From NCBI GenBank assembly GCA_022705465.1, contig JAKJEK010000055.1, positions 1 to 6,461 of the forward strand: DNA of 6,461 bases, read 5' to 3'. The position numbers and the translations under genes are program-made. Shown here piece by piece: positions 1-5,420 of the stretch (its first letter is position 1; each line of letters opens with the position of its first letter). A model generated the notes under the pieces. That model saw only the letters and a list, made by a program, of their open reading frames with translations. It ran no database searches and had not been told where the DNA came from. Origin of the DNA: Patescibacteria group bacterium (GTDB lineage: Bacteria; Patescibacteriota; UBA1384; XYA2-FULL-43-10; 1-14-0-10-43-13).

Positions 1-52
1 CAGCGCCCCCGCCCCTGTTTAGCGAGGGAACAACAATAAGAACTCTTTTCAT
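1..52 (-). CDS. Glycosyltransferase family 4, N-terminal fragment (runs off window)
   Basis: An ATG at 52-50 opens a frame that stays open to the window edge and reads MKRVLIVVPSLNRGGGA (17 codons). A short beta strand followed by a Ser-Leu-Asn-Arg-Gly-Gly-Gly-Ala turn is the usual start of GT-B fold, family 4 glycosyltransferases, where the glycine-rich loop lies by the acceptor site; the same pattern opens both modules of the tandem enzyme upstream. The ATG overlaps the TGA of the methyltransferase gene as ATGA (49-52), the same coupling used elsewhere in this operon, which supports the start. Only about 5% of a typical protein of this kind is present, so donor and acceptor sugars cannot be guessed. 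Calling it a glycosyltransferase rests on the N-terminal motif and the context. Confidence 0.72.
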   Translation of the reverse strand, partial: MKRVLIVVPSLNRGGGA

Positions 53-783
53 TTTTTTCCAATCAGATAAATGCTTAGAAGTCCATTTTGCTTGTTCTGG
101 CTAACAAGATACAAAGGGGCTAGGATCAGGGAGGTGATCAATACTGATAGATAGTAAATCGGGCTTTTGAGACTAAATAGTGGCACAAAAGCGAAAAAGC
201 TGGAAACTGGAATAATCTTGCGTATCCTGAGGCCTTCTTCATCAAGAAAGTGCTCCAAAATCGTACGATGAATAGGGGAGATACGGCCGTATTTTTCTGG
301 CGGAGTTAAAAAAAGCGGAGGGTATCCGTAGAGCAAAAAGTGGATTCTGGAGAAATAGCCGTGAACATTAGGCGTGGATACAATGAGAGTGCCCCGGTTC
401 GCCAGCAATTTGCGGCACTCTCGGATAAAGTTATGCGGGCTATCAAGGTGTTCGACTACCTCAAGACAAATTATTAAGTCAAACTCAACATTAATTTCCT
501 GGGAAAAGCGAGAATTCAAGTCTAGTGAAATAAAATTAACGTTTTTGTTCCGAAACCCATAATTCTGCTGATTAAGGTCAACGGTGGTAATGCTATGATA
601 TCCCAGATCCCACAACCTTTTGTCGAAGGCGCCCGTTCCAGATCCTAAAACCAAAATCTTAGCCTTCTTATTAATCTTCAGCTCATTTATTGCCAAGGCT
701 GCTTTCTGATGCAAAAAAGGATTGGCCATAATTTTCAGTCCCTTGTAACTGTGAACCAGTTCGTTTCTAGAAATTCTAAACAT
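49..783 (-). CDS. Class I SAM-dependent methyltransferase
   Basis: The protein has 244 residues from ATG 783. Motif I is LVLGSGTGAF (about 45-53), the SAM-binding glycine loop; an acidic residue ends the next strand (TTVDL, D69); EVVEHLDSP (108-116) is the post-I/II region typical of the Methyltransf_11/23 type; LLANRGTLIVSTPN (126-139) is the strand that closes the SAM pocket. These motifs predict methyl transfer from SAM; the acceptor is not visible, though in this operon a sugar or glycolipid is likely. Residues 196-228 are strongly hydrophobic and may tether the protein to the membrane, where glycan assembly occurs. A GTG at 789 is an alternative start, but a GGGGG tract lies about 9 bases from ATG 783 and only 3 from the GTG, so ATG is preferred. 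It overlaps the upstream glycosyltransferase gene by 8 bases and the downstream one by 4. Confidence 0.88.
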   Translation of the reverse strand: MFRISRNELVHSYKGLKIMANPFLHQKAALAINELKINKKAKILVLGSGTGAFDKRLWDLGYHSITTVDLNQQNYGFRNKNVNFISLDLNSRFSQEINVEFDLIICLEVVEHLDSPHNFIRECRKLLANRGTLIVSTPNVHGYFSRIHFLLYGYPPLFLTPPEKYGRISPIHRTILEHFLDEEGLRIRKIIPVSSFFAFVPLFSLKSPIYYLSVLITSLILAPLYLVSQNKQNGLLSIYLIGKK

Positions 784-2968
784 GATCACTTGCCCCCATT
801 AGTGCTCCGGCGATCTTCTCAGTTGTGGTTTCAAGGGAAAAGCGTTCTTTTGCAGTGCGGTAAGCATTTCGGCCAAGAGTTTCTCTTAGCTCTTTATCTT
901 TAAGCAGCCTCCCAATGGCCTTTTCGAGCTCTTTTGGGTTTCTGCATGGAGTAAGGATTCCGTTTTTACCGTTTTCGATCAACTCCCGGTTTGCCTCGAT
1001 GTCGGTAGTAATGATTGGCAAGCGGCTAGCCATAGCTTCGAGAATGGCGTAACTCAAACCTTCGGCAAGGGTCGGTAAAACAAAGATGTCGCTTATTCCC
1101 AGTATCTCTGCCACATCATCCCGCCGCCCCAGGAAAAAGACATTGTTTTTTGAAGCATAAGCCCAGTTTTGCTTAACAAGTTTTTCCCTCTCCGCGCCGT
1201 CGCCAACGATCAGAAGATTTATATTTTTGTGTGTCTCGTACAATTTTCCGAAGGCCTCAAGGAGATCATCATGCCCCTTTCTGGCTCGTAAATTAGCAAC
1301 GCAGACAATATTTAAATTATCACCCCCAAGACCCAATTCCCTTTTCTTTTTGTCTTTGTTTATCTTAGTTTCGGTAATCTGGATGCCATTCGGGATAATA
1401 ACTATCTTTTTGTCGTGCAATTTGATTCTAGTCTTTAGCTCGTCCCTTGCCGTTTTTGACAGGACAATGTATTTAGTCACCAAGAATCTGGTTAGACGAT
1501 CGGCGCTTCTCAAGAAATCCCACTTTAACAGGCTGCCATGCTGATATGACAATATTTTTCTAATACCAAAGAGTCGCCCCAGGATGCGTCCAAACAAATC
1601 GGCGTGAATTAGGTAGGTCACAAGAATGTTTGGTTTCTCTTTAACGACAATATTTCTGAAACCGGCAACTGCCCCAAAGATCCCTCGCTGGTCCAGTTCG
1701 AGATAGCTTACTGGAATTCCCTGTTCTTTAAGCTTGGCGCCGACAGGCCCGCGGCCCATAATAGCGCAGACGTGGTTATCAAATCTTTCTTGAAGATGGG
1801 GCAAGTTTCGCAGAAGCGACATTTCTGCGCCGCCGACTTCCAAGCCGGTAATCAGGTGGAGCACCTTGTTCCTCTTAATTTGTTTTACCTGACCAGCAGC
1901 AACTTGCACAAACTTCCGGGCGTTTTTTTGCCACGAAAAATCTTTCGCTCTTTCCAGGTTTTCCCGGCTGACCCGGTCAAGGTTTGTCTTTGTCAGGAAG
2001 TCCCGGATTATTTGTTCCAGAGCGGAGATATCTCCTGGTTGAACAAGATATTTAGTATCAATAACCTCTCTGGTGCTTCCGACGTTGGTGGCGATAACCG
2101 GAACGCCGACAGCGCACGCCTCAAGAATCGTAGTCGGCAATCCTTCCGAATGCGAGGGGTTCACAAAGATTTGGCTTTTATAAAGATGATTAATTACTTC
2201 TTCGTTCTCAAGGTTTCCCAGGACTTCGATATAGTGTGTTTTTCTTTTTAGTATCTCTGCTTTCAGGGGGCCGTCGCCGATTATTACCAGCTTTAATCCG
2301 GGAAAATCCGGGGCGATGTTTTTAAACACCTGCATCAAATCCAATACCCCTTTTTGCTCGACAAGACGGCCGACAAAAACTATCTGTTTGCTGGGTTGCC
2401 ACTCCTTTGTAAATCTTTTGAGGTCAAGACTGTTATGGACAATATCGCTATTTTTAATTCCCAAATGCTCAAGAAGTTTCCCGGCGGCTTTGCTGGTGGC
2501 AACGGTGTGGTTGGCCGCTCGGAAGATCAGTGCGCCAATGGTGTGATCCCATAGGCTTGCCATGAGAGAGAGCAGGGGATTCTTAAACGGTGTATGGCAG
2601 GTGCCGTGCTCGCTGGCAATAACTGGTACTCGCTTCAAGCGGGCGAAAAAGACGGCGAAAAGCGAAAAGGGGTATAGCCGGGCGTGAACATTGACAACTT
2701 CTTGGCCACTTAAAGCTGCGTTGATAATCCTAAAATTTCTTAAAGTTGGTTTGGGAACAGGGAATTGACCATTGAGAAAGTTCCAGGCGTCAATCCTCAA
2801 TATATTCATGCCATTAAAGACCTCGGTTTGTTTAACATTCTCAGTATTACAGCAAATAACGGTAACAGCGTGGCCATGCCTTAACAGCTCTCTGGAAAGT
2901 CCGTAAATGTATTGCTCCACACCTCCACTGTGCGGTAGAAAAAAACTGGTAGCGAAAAGTATCTTCAT
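776..2968 (-). CDS. Tandem (bifunctional) GT4 glycosyltransferase, two GT-B modules
   Basis: The product has 730 residues and holds two complete family 4 glycosyltransferases end to end; single enzymes of this family are about 350 to 400 residues. Module 1 (about 1-365) shows HSGGVEQ near 13-19, SEHGT (119-123), VGRLVEQKG (199-207), IIGDGP (229-234) and the donor-site EX7E pair E275/E283 in SEGLPTTILE. Module 2 (about 367-730) restarts with VLHLITGLEVGGAE (369-382), then SYQHGS (474-479), PNGI (526-529), ANLRARKG (558-565), IVGDG (587-591) and EX7E pair E636/E644 in AEGLSYAILE. Both modules keep their key residues, so both are probably active and could add two successive sugars to a growing glycan. 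ATG 2968 overlaps the upstream stop as ATGA. The two modules are not close copies of each other, which argues for fusion of neighbouring genes rather than recent duplication. An internal in-frame GTG with its own ribosome binding site lies at the joint. Confidence 0.9.
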   Translation of the reverse strand: MKILFATSFFLPHSGGVEQYIYGLSRELLRHGHAVTVICCNTENVKQTEVFNGMNILRIDAWNFLNGQFPVPKPTLRNFRIINAALSGQEVVNVHARLYPFSLFAVFFARLKRVPVIASEHGTCHTPFKNPLLSLMASLWDHTIGALIFRAANHTVATSKAAGKLLEHLGIKNSDIVHNSLDLKRFTKEWQPSKQIVFVGRLVEQKGVLDLMQVFKNIAPDFPGLKLVIIGDGPLKAEILKRKTHYIEVLGNLENEEVINHLYKSQIFVNPSHSEGLPTTILEACAVGVPVIATNVGSTREVIDTKYLVQPGDISALEQIIRDFLTKTNLDRVSRENLERAKDFSWQKNARKFVQVAAGQVKQIKRNKVLHLITGLEVGGAEMSLLRNLPHLQERFDNHVCAIMGRGPVGAKLKEQGIPVSYLELDQRGIFGAVAGFRNIVVKEKPNILVTYLIHADLFGRILGRLFGIRKILSYQHGSLLKWDFLRSADRLTRFLVTKYIVLSKTARDELKTRIKLHDKKIVIIPNGIQITETKINKDKKKRELGLGGDNLNIVCVANLRARKGHDDLLEAFGKLYETHKNINLLIVGDGAEREKLVKQNWAYASKNNVFFLGRRDDVAEILGISDIFVLPTLAEGLSYAILEAMASRLPIITTDIEANRELIENGKNGILTPCRNPKELEKAIGRLLKDKELRETLGRNAYRTAKERFSLETTTEKIAGALMGASDHV
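1862..1875 (-). promoter_or_regulatory. Candidate internal ribosome binding site and GTG start for the second GT4 module
   Basis: On the minus strand AGAGG (1875-1871) is followed after 6 bases by an in-frame GTG (1864-1862). That GTG is codon 369, the first residue of VLHLITGLEVGGAE, exactly where a free-standing GT4 enzyme would begin. It could allow a separate 362-residue second module to be made from the same mRNA, or be the fossil start of a once separate gene. Internal initiation is not proven by sequence. Confidence 0.45.
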
Positions 2969-3294
2969 TTTTTCTCAGCGTCCTTAAATGCTAGCTCTCG
3001 GGTAAGCCTGGTGATTTCTTGCTGCAGCAGAGAGATCTTAAAGTAAATCCTATAAACCGAGTAAAGAAGGATAAGAATAGCAAAAAAGACAGCAGCGTCA
3101 AAGCCGCGTCCGACTCCCAGAATTCTGGCCATGATATCTGTGGTGCCGGGATAGATAGCAGTAAAACCAACCGCAAACCAGATAATCGTCCAAAACAGCA
3201 ACTCTAACATTCGGGCATTACCCTTTTTAACGCGCAGGGCTATCCGGGACCACGCAAATAGTATAAAAATAATCGTTAAGGTCTTGATTCCCAT
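2965..3294 (-). CDS. DUF2304-like small membrane protein
   Basis: A 109-residue protein with three hydrophobic segments (about 4-20, 31-48 and 66-86) and a charged C-terminal helix (about 86-105, LLQQEITRLTRELAF) with heptad-like spacing that may be a short coiled coil. The order of features, ELLFW at 31-35, the Ile-Tyr-Pro-Gly turn (47-50) and the ARILGVGRG signature (56-64) match my recollection of the DUF2304 family (PF10066), which often sits beside family 2 glycosyltransferases in surface-glycan clusters. Its biochemical role is unknown; a membrane partner or scaffold for the adjacent glycosyltransferase is an inference from position. ATG 3294 shares one base with the stop of the GT2 gene (TAATG), and its TGA overlaps the start of the tandem GT4 gene (ATGA), so the three are probably made together. 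Confidence 0.8.
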   Translation of the reverse strand: MGIKTLTIIFILFAWSRIALRVKKGNARMLELLFWTIIWFAVGFTAIYPGTTDIMARILGVGRGFDAAVFFAILILLYSVYRIYFKISLLQQEITRLTRELAFKDAEKK

Positions 3295-3980
3295 TAGTCG
3301 CCAAATCCCTTAAGAAACATTTTTAAAATTATATTGATGCCGTTAATATTCCTCTGGCCTTTAGCCAGTGAATAGTCGGAGTAAATTACGCTGACGGGTA
3401 CTTCGGTAAATTTAATCTTTTTCCTGCTAATCTCCCTGACAATCTCCGAAGATACTTCCATCCGATCTGATCTAATGTCGATTTTTTGCAGAGCATTTCT
3501 TGAAAATGCCCTAAGGCCTGATTGGGAGTCGGTGGTCCAAATGCCAAACAGAACCAAAGTCGCCAGATTAAGACCGAGATTACCAACTACCCGGTACCAC
3601 GGCATTCCCTTTGGTTTCATTAAGCGGCTGCCGATAACGGCCTCGGACTTATTGTTAAGAATCGGTTTGATTATTTTTTCGATATCTTTGGGATCGTGCT
3701 GACCATCCGCGTCGAAGGAAACTATAATATCGGCGTTGTGGCGAATGGCGTATTTGAAACCCGTGCCCAGAGCCGCGCCAAGACCGCGATTTATTAAGTG
3801 GCTCAAAACCGTTACCTGAGGATAATTCTTGATTTCTTCCAGTGTGTCATCGTTGGAACCGTCATTCACAACAATGACATCGATTTTACGGATGCCTTTT
3901 ATAGCTTTTGGAAGACTGTCAATAACGCTTCCAACAGTCTTTTCTTCGTTGTAGGCCGGTATGACGATTGCTAGCTTCAT
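3294..3980 (-). CDS. Family 2 glycosyltransferase, polyprenyl-phosphate sugar transferase type
   Basis: A 228-residue GT-A fold enzyme from ATG 3980. It has IPAYNEEKTV (7-16), VVNDGSNDDT (37-46) with the nucleotide-binding Asp, FDADGQHDP (89-97) containing the metal-binding DXD-like pair, GSRL (117-120), and TDSQSGLRAFSR (150-161), the acceptor-side motif of dolichol-phosphate mannose synthase-like enzymes. Such enzymes move a sugar from a nucleotide donor to a polyprenyl phosphate at the cytoplasmic membrane face. No C-terminal membrane domain is present; the following DUF2304-like protein may supply the membrane contact (inference). A TTG at 4025 would add 15 residues, but they are unlike the family and the conserved strand begins at MKLAIVIP, so ATG 3980 is chosen. 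No clear Shine-Dalgarno precedes it; the start overlaps the stop of an upstream cut-off frame as ATGA, suggesting coupling. Confidence 0.9.
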   Translation of the reverse strand: MKLAIVIPAYNEEKTVGSVIDSLPKAIKGIRKIDVIVVNDGSNDDTLEEIKNYPQVTVLSHLINRGLGAALGTGFKYAIRHNADIIVSFDADGQHDPKDIEKIIKPILNNKSEAVIGSRLMKPKGMPWYRVVGNLGLNLATLVLFGIWTTDSQSGLRAFSRNALQKIDIRSDRMEVSSEIVREISRKKIKFTEVPVSVIYSDYSLAKGQRNINGINIILKMFLKGFGD

Positions 3981-4081
3981 GACCACATTATAACAGCTAT
4001 TCCGGTAATAACAAAAATAACCCAAACAGTCGGCCTGGCCGAGCTGCCCGCACCTCCTTTGGCCAGCTCTTTGCTGACAAC
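3977..4081 (-). pseudogene. 3' remnant of an upstream operon gene, membrane-segment C terminus
   Basis: After a TAG at 4084-4082 the minus strand is open for 34 codons, ending at TGA 3979-3977, which overlaps the GT2 start codon as ATGA. The C-terminal residues are a basic patch followed by a membrane-like stretch, RPTVWVIFVITGIAVIMWS. No ATG, GTG or TTG lies near its beginning, and several stops lie just upstream on this strand, so it cannot be a complete gene as it stands. The coupling overlap matches the rest of the operon. I read it as the last part of a gene whose body was lost or separated by a break near 4082. The alternative is a chance open frame over the operon leader. Confidence 0.5.
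3987..4014 (-). promoter_or_regulatory. Candidate extended -10 promoter for the glycan operon
   Basis: On the minus strand TTGTTA (4014-4009) is followed after 16 bases by TATAAT (3992-3987), preceded by TGT, giving an extended -10 (TGTTATAAT). The predicted +1 falls on the A of the GT2 start codon (3980), so the transcript would be leaderless; no Shine-Dalgarno is visible there. The same bases encode VIM in the remnant frame, so the match may be coincidental. It would make sense as a replacement promoter after the upstream gene was cut. Confidence 0.4.
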
Positions 4082-4305
4082 CTACCGCAATTAATTAAAG
4101 TTGATTTAGGCGATACGCGCAAAAATATTTGGCGGGGCACAACATATTGTGGTAGTGTCTTGGTCAGACTGACCAATACTTGGGTTGAGCCGTGGCGCAG
4201 CCGTGAAACGGAACGACACCATCAGGGAAGTCGAATTTACTAATCCTATCACGCCTCGCGTAACCGCCCAAACAGGCGGTGGATTGACGGGTTAAGAGGG
4301 CTATG
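4082..4305. other. Gene-poor, palindrome-rich stretch
   Basis: No gene with a credible start, ribosome binding site and conserved motif is visible. Short perfect inverted repeats crowd the region: CACAA/TTGTG (4138-4142, 4147-4151), TTGGTCAG/CTGACCAA (4160-4176), CCGT/ACGG around GAA (4201-4211), ACGC/GCGT around CTC (4251-4261) and ACCGCC/GGCGGT around CAAACA (4263-4280). GTGTC (4155-4159) can also pair with GACAC (4215-4219), closing a loop around two of the hairpins. This could be a structured RNA, an operator cluster or a recombination joint; I recognise no named RNA family. Some frames are open by chance on both strands. Confidence 0.4.
4160..4176. promoter_or_regulatory. 17-base perfect dyad, possible operator
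   Basis: TTGGTCAGACTGACCAA is a perfect inverted repeat with 8-base arms around a single A. The size and symmetry fit a binding site for a dimeric helix-turn-helix repressor; the TGGTC...GACCA halves recall GntR-type operators, though the centre spacing differs from the classic FadR site. It lies about 80 bases beyond the operon remnant and about 130 bases before the plus-strand promoter. No regulator gene is in the window. Confidence 0.35.
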
Positions 4306-4307
4306 CA

Positions 4308-4336
4308 TTAACAAATAGGCAGCACTATGCTATAAA
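4308..4336 (+). promoter_or_regulatory. Sigma70-type promoter of the 106-residue protein gene
   Basis: TTAACA (-35, 4308-4313), a 17-base spacer and TATAAA (-10, 4331-4336) preceded by TGC, an extended -10. Predicted start of transcription is near 4343, leaving a leader of about 26 bases before ATG 4369. The same promoter recurs at 6340-6368 with a consensus -35. A weaker TTGACG (4284-4289) with CTATGC at the same relative distance lies just upstream and may be a decayed tandem copy. Confidence 0.75.
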
Positions 4337-4400
4337 AATTGCATCCAGTCGTGAAAGGAAACGGTGGAATGCCAGAACTAACCGTTACCCCGTATGGTGG
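4311..4400 (+). repeat. 90-bp direct repeat, copy 1 (promoter, RBS, start and 11 codons)
   Basis: Positions 4311-4400 are identical to 6343-6432, offset 2032 bases. The match could be extended five bases leftward (4306-4310) with one difference at 4310 (A here, G in copy 2), which falls inside the -35 box. Identity ends abruptly after codon 10 plus two bases of the next codon. The repeat contains the rest of the promoter, the AAAGGAA ribosome binding site, the ATG and the codons for MPELTVTPYGG. Confidence 0.97.
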
Positions 4401-4689
4401 CCCAACTTGCCATCTTGCGATCGAAGAGGGTGTAGTCAAGGTAGTCGGTATGGACACTGACGCCGCGATCGATCCTGCGATGAACGGTATTCTCATCAGT
4501 GACCCTGATGGCAATAAGCTGATGCTTGGCAGTCCGGATTGCGAGTTCAACATCGAAGGTGCGAGCAAGTGCATCCAGACCTTCTCGTTCCGTTTGCCTC
4601 CGCCTCTGATTCCCAGATGGTTAGCCTGGTCCGTTACTGCTGGGGCAGTGTGTGCCAGCGCTCTTCTGCTGCGGCCGCGTAGCCGATAA
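4369..4689 (+). CDS. Small protein with C-terminal membrane segment, function unknown
   Basis: 106 residues from ATG 4369, preceded by AAAGGA (4354-4359) at about 9 bases. TTG 4339 and GTG 4351 are in frame upstream but lack a ribosome binding site. I do not recognise the family. Residues 1-79 look like a small beta-rich domain with turns such as DPDGNKLMLGSPD (45-57); cysteines are at 14, 58, 68 and 95. A proline-rich break (RLPPPLIPR, 75-83) leads into a hydrophobic helix (about 84-101, WLAWSVTAGAVCASALLL) and a basic tail RPRSR. That is the layout of a tail-anchored protein, with the basic end likely cytoplasmic by the positive-inside rule if the domain is exported; no N-terminal signal peptide is present, so orientation is uncertain. 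It is a single-gene unit with its own promoter and terminator, and its first 11 codons lie in the 90-bp repeat. Confidence 0.75.
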   Translation: MPELTVTPYGGPTCHLAIEEGVVKVVGMDTDAAIDPAMNGILISDPDGNKLMLGSPDCEFNIEGASKCIQTFSFRLPPPLIPRWLAWSVTAGAVCASALLLRPRSR

Positions 4690-4710
4690 ACCGTGCATGG
4701 AATGCAAATC

Positions 4711-4745
4711 AAGCCGTTGGAGATAACCAGCGGCTTTTATGTTTT
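4711..4745 (+). terminator. Rho-independent terminator after the 106-residue protein gene
   Basis: AAGCCGTTGG (4711-4720) pairs with CCAGCGGCTT (4727-4736) through one G-T wobble around the loop AGATAA, followed by TTATGTTTT. It lies 22 bases past the stop codon. Confidence 0.85.
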
Positions 4746-4919
4746 ATAGGATAGTGGAACGCGGGAGCTGGCACATTTCTCGCGATAACACCAACCGTTT
4801 TCGGCGAGCGCATCATCGCAGCTCAGCATCTTAAATTGCTCCACTCTGATGCGTATATCGTGCTGATTAGCAAGCTGTTTCGCCGTGCAACTCTGGCGCA
4901 AATAATTCGAACAGTAACA
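4746..4919. other. Intergenic stretch without a supported gene
   Basis: A plus-strand frame is open from 4755 into the next gene, but it lacks a ribosome binding site at any upstream start, and the strong promoter at 4920 lies inside it. It might be the tail of a lost gene. I see no RNA gene or repeat here. Confidence 0.4.
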
Positions 4920-4948
4920 TTGACAAATACCAAAAAATATGATAAAAT
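4920..4948 (+). promoter_or_regulatory. Sigma70-type promoter of the 122-residue protein gene
   Basis: A perfect TTGACA (4920-4925), a 17-base spacer and TAAAAT (4943-4948) preceded by TGA (extended -10). Predicted start of transcription is near 4955, giving a leader of about 49 bases. The 13 bases ACATTGACAAATA are identical to those at the second repeat promoter (6337-6349). Confidence 0.85.
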
Positions 4949-5003
4949 AATAATGTTGGCTACTAGCGCTTTAGGCGTTCTGCGTTCGGAAACAGGAGGA
5001 GAG

Positions 5004-5372
5004 ATGCCTGAGTCTGAGAACAGGTTCCCTTGCTGCAAGTGCGGCGGACACGTGCCGCCGAGTAACGACGTCGCCTACTTCGACGCCATCCTGACGAGGC
5101 AGCCCTTGCTGCCCCTCACGTATGCCTTCTGCCATCTGCTGCCGGTATACGATGAGAAGGGCAACCAGCTCTGTGTTGGTTCGCACTCCCGCGCCCAGTA
5201 CCTCGAGGGGCAGCCCCGCGACCCCCGGCCTGAGTATGCCTACAAGCCGGAGCGCGAGCAGCAATTCCGGGAGGCTTACGAGAAGCTGCAGAAGGACTGC
5301 GGCCGGCTGCCCAACCAGGAGGTGCGAGAGCAGCTCTACAGAGATGCCTGCCGCGAGCAGGCAGCGGCGTAA
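5004..5372 (+). CDS. Small cysteine-rich protein, possible zinc-binding N terminus
   Basis: 122 residues from ATG 5004, preceded by AGGAGG (4994-4999). An in-frame ATG at 4953 lies only 5 bases past the -10 box and has no ribosome binding site, so 5004 is chosen. The N terminus has FPCCKCGGHVPP (8-19), a knuckle-like cluster (C10, C11, C13, H16), with further FCH (42-44) and C57 that could complete a zinc site. The middle holds SHSRAQYLEGQPRD (60-73), a motif I associate from memory with uncharacterised small proteins of CPR bacteria, though I cannot cite a family. The C-terminal third (about 84-122) is charged and helical, with C99 and C116. There is no signal peptide or membrane segment, so it is probably cytoplasmic. 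A strong promoter, strong Shine-Dalgarno and strong terminator suggest high expression. Binding of a nucleic acid or protein partner through the zinc knuckle is only a possibility. Confidence 0.78.
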   Translation: MPESENRFPCCKCGGHVPPSNDVAYFDAILTRQPLLPLTYAFCHLLPVYDEKGNQLCVGSHSRAQYLEGQPRDPRPEYAYKPEREQQFREAYEKLQKDCGRLPNQEVREQLYRDACREQAAA

Positions 5373-5386
5373 CCCACGCCATGCCC

Positions 5387-5420
5387 AAAGTGCCCCGGAC
5401 CAGCCGGGGCACTTTTTTAT
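5387..5420 (+). terminator. Strong rho-independent terminator after the 122-residue protein gene
   Basis: AAAGTGCCCCGG (5387-5398) pairs perfectly over 12 bases with CCGGGGCACTTT (5404-5415) around the loop ACCAG, followed by TTTAT. It begins 14 bases after the stop codon. Confidence 0.95.

Noticed and set aside
4007..4243. A long open plus-strand frame without ATG, ending at TAA 4241-4243
   Set aside because: It runs antisense through the operon leader, has no ribosome binding site or credible start, and no family motif is recognisable. Other frames over the same stretch are also open.
4108..4290. Minus-strand frame of about 59 codons ending near 4108
   Set aside because: It has no ribosome binding site and no recognisable motif, and it is antisense to another equally open frame.
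4185..4295. Short plus-strand frame of 36 codons from TTG 4185 (or GTG 4203) with a protein-like C terminus
   Set aside because: There is no Shine-Dalgarno before either start and it overlaps several hairpins. It is kept only as a weak possibility.
4082..4305. tRNA, tmRNA, RNase P RNA or group II intron domain in the gene-poor stretch
   Set aside because: GTCGAAT and GAGCCGT resemble fragments of such RNAs, but the required paired arms and conserved core are not there.
4755..5003. In-frame upstream extension of the 122-residue protein
   Set aside because: The consensus promoter at 4920 lies inside it and AGGAGG sits directly before ATG 5004. The ATG at 4953 is too close to the -10 box and lacks a ribosome binding site.
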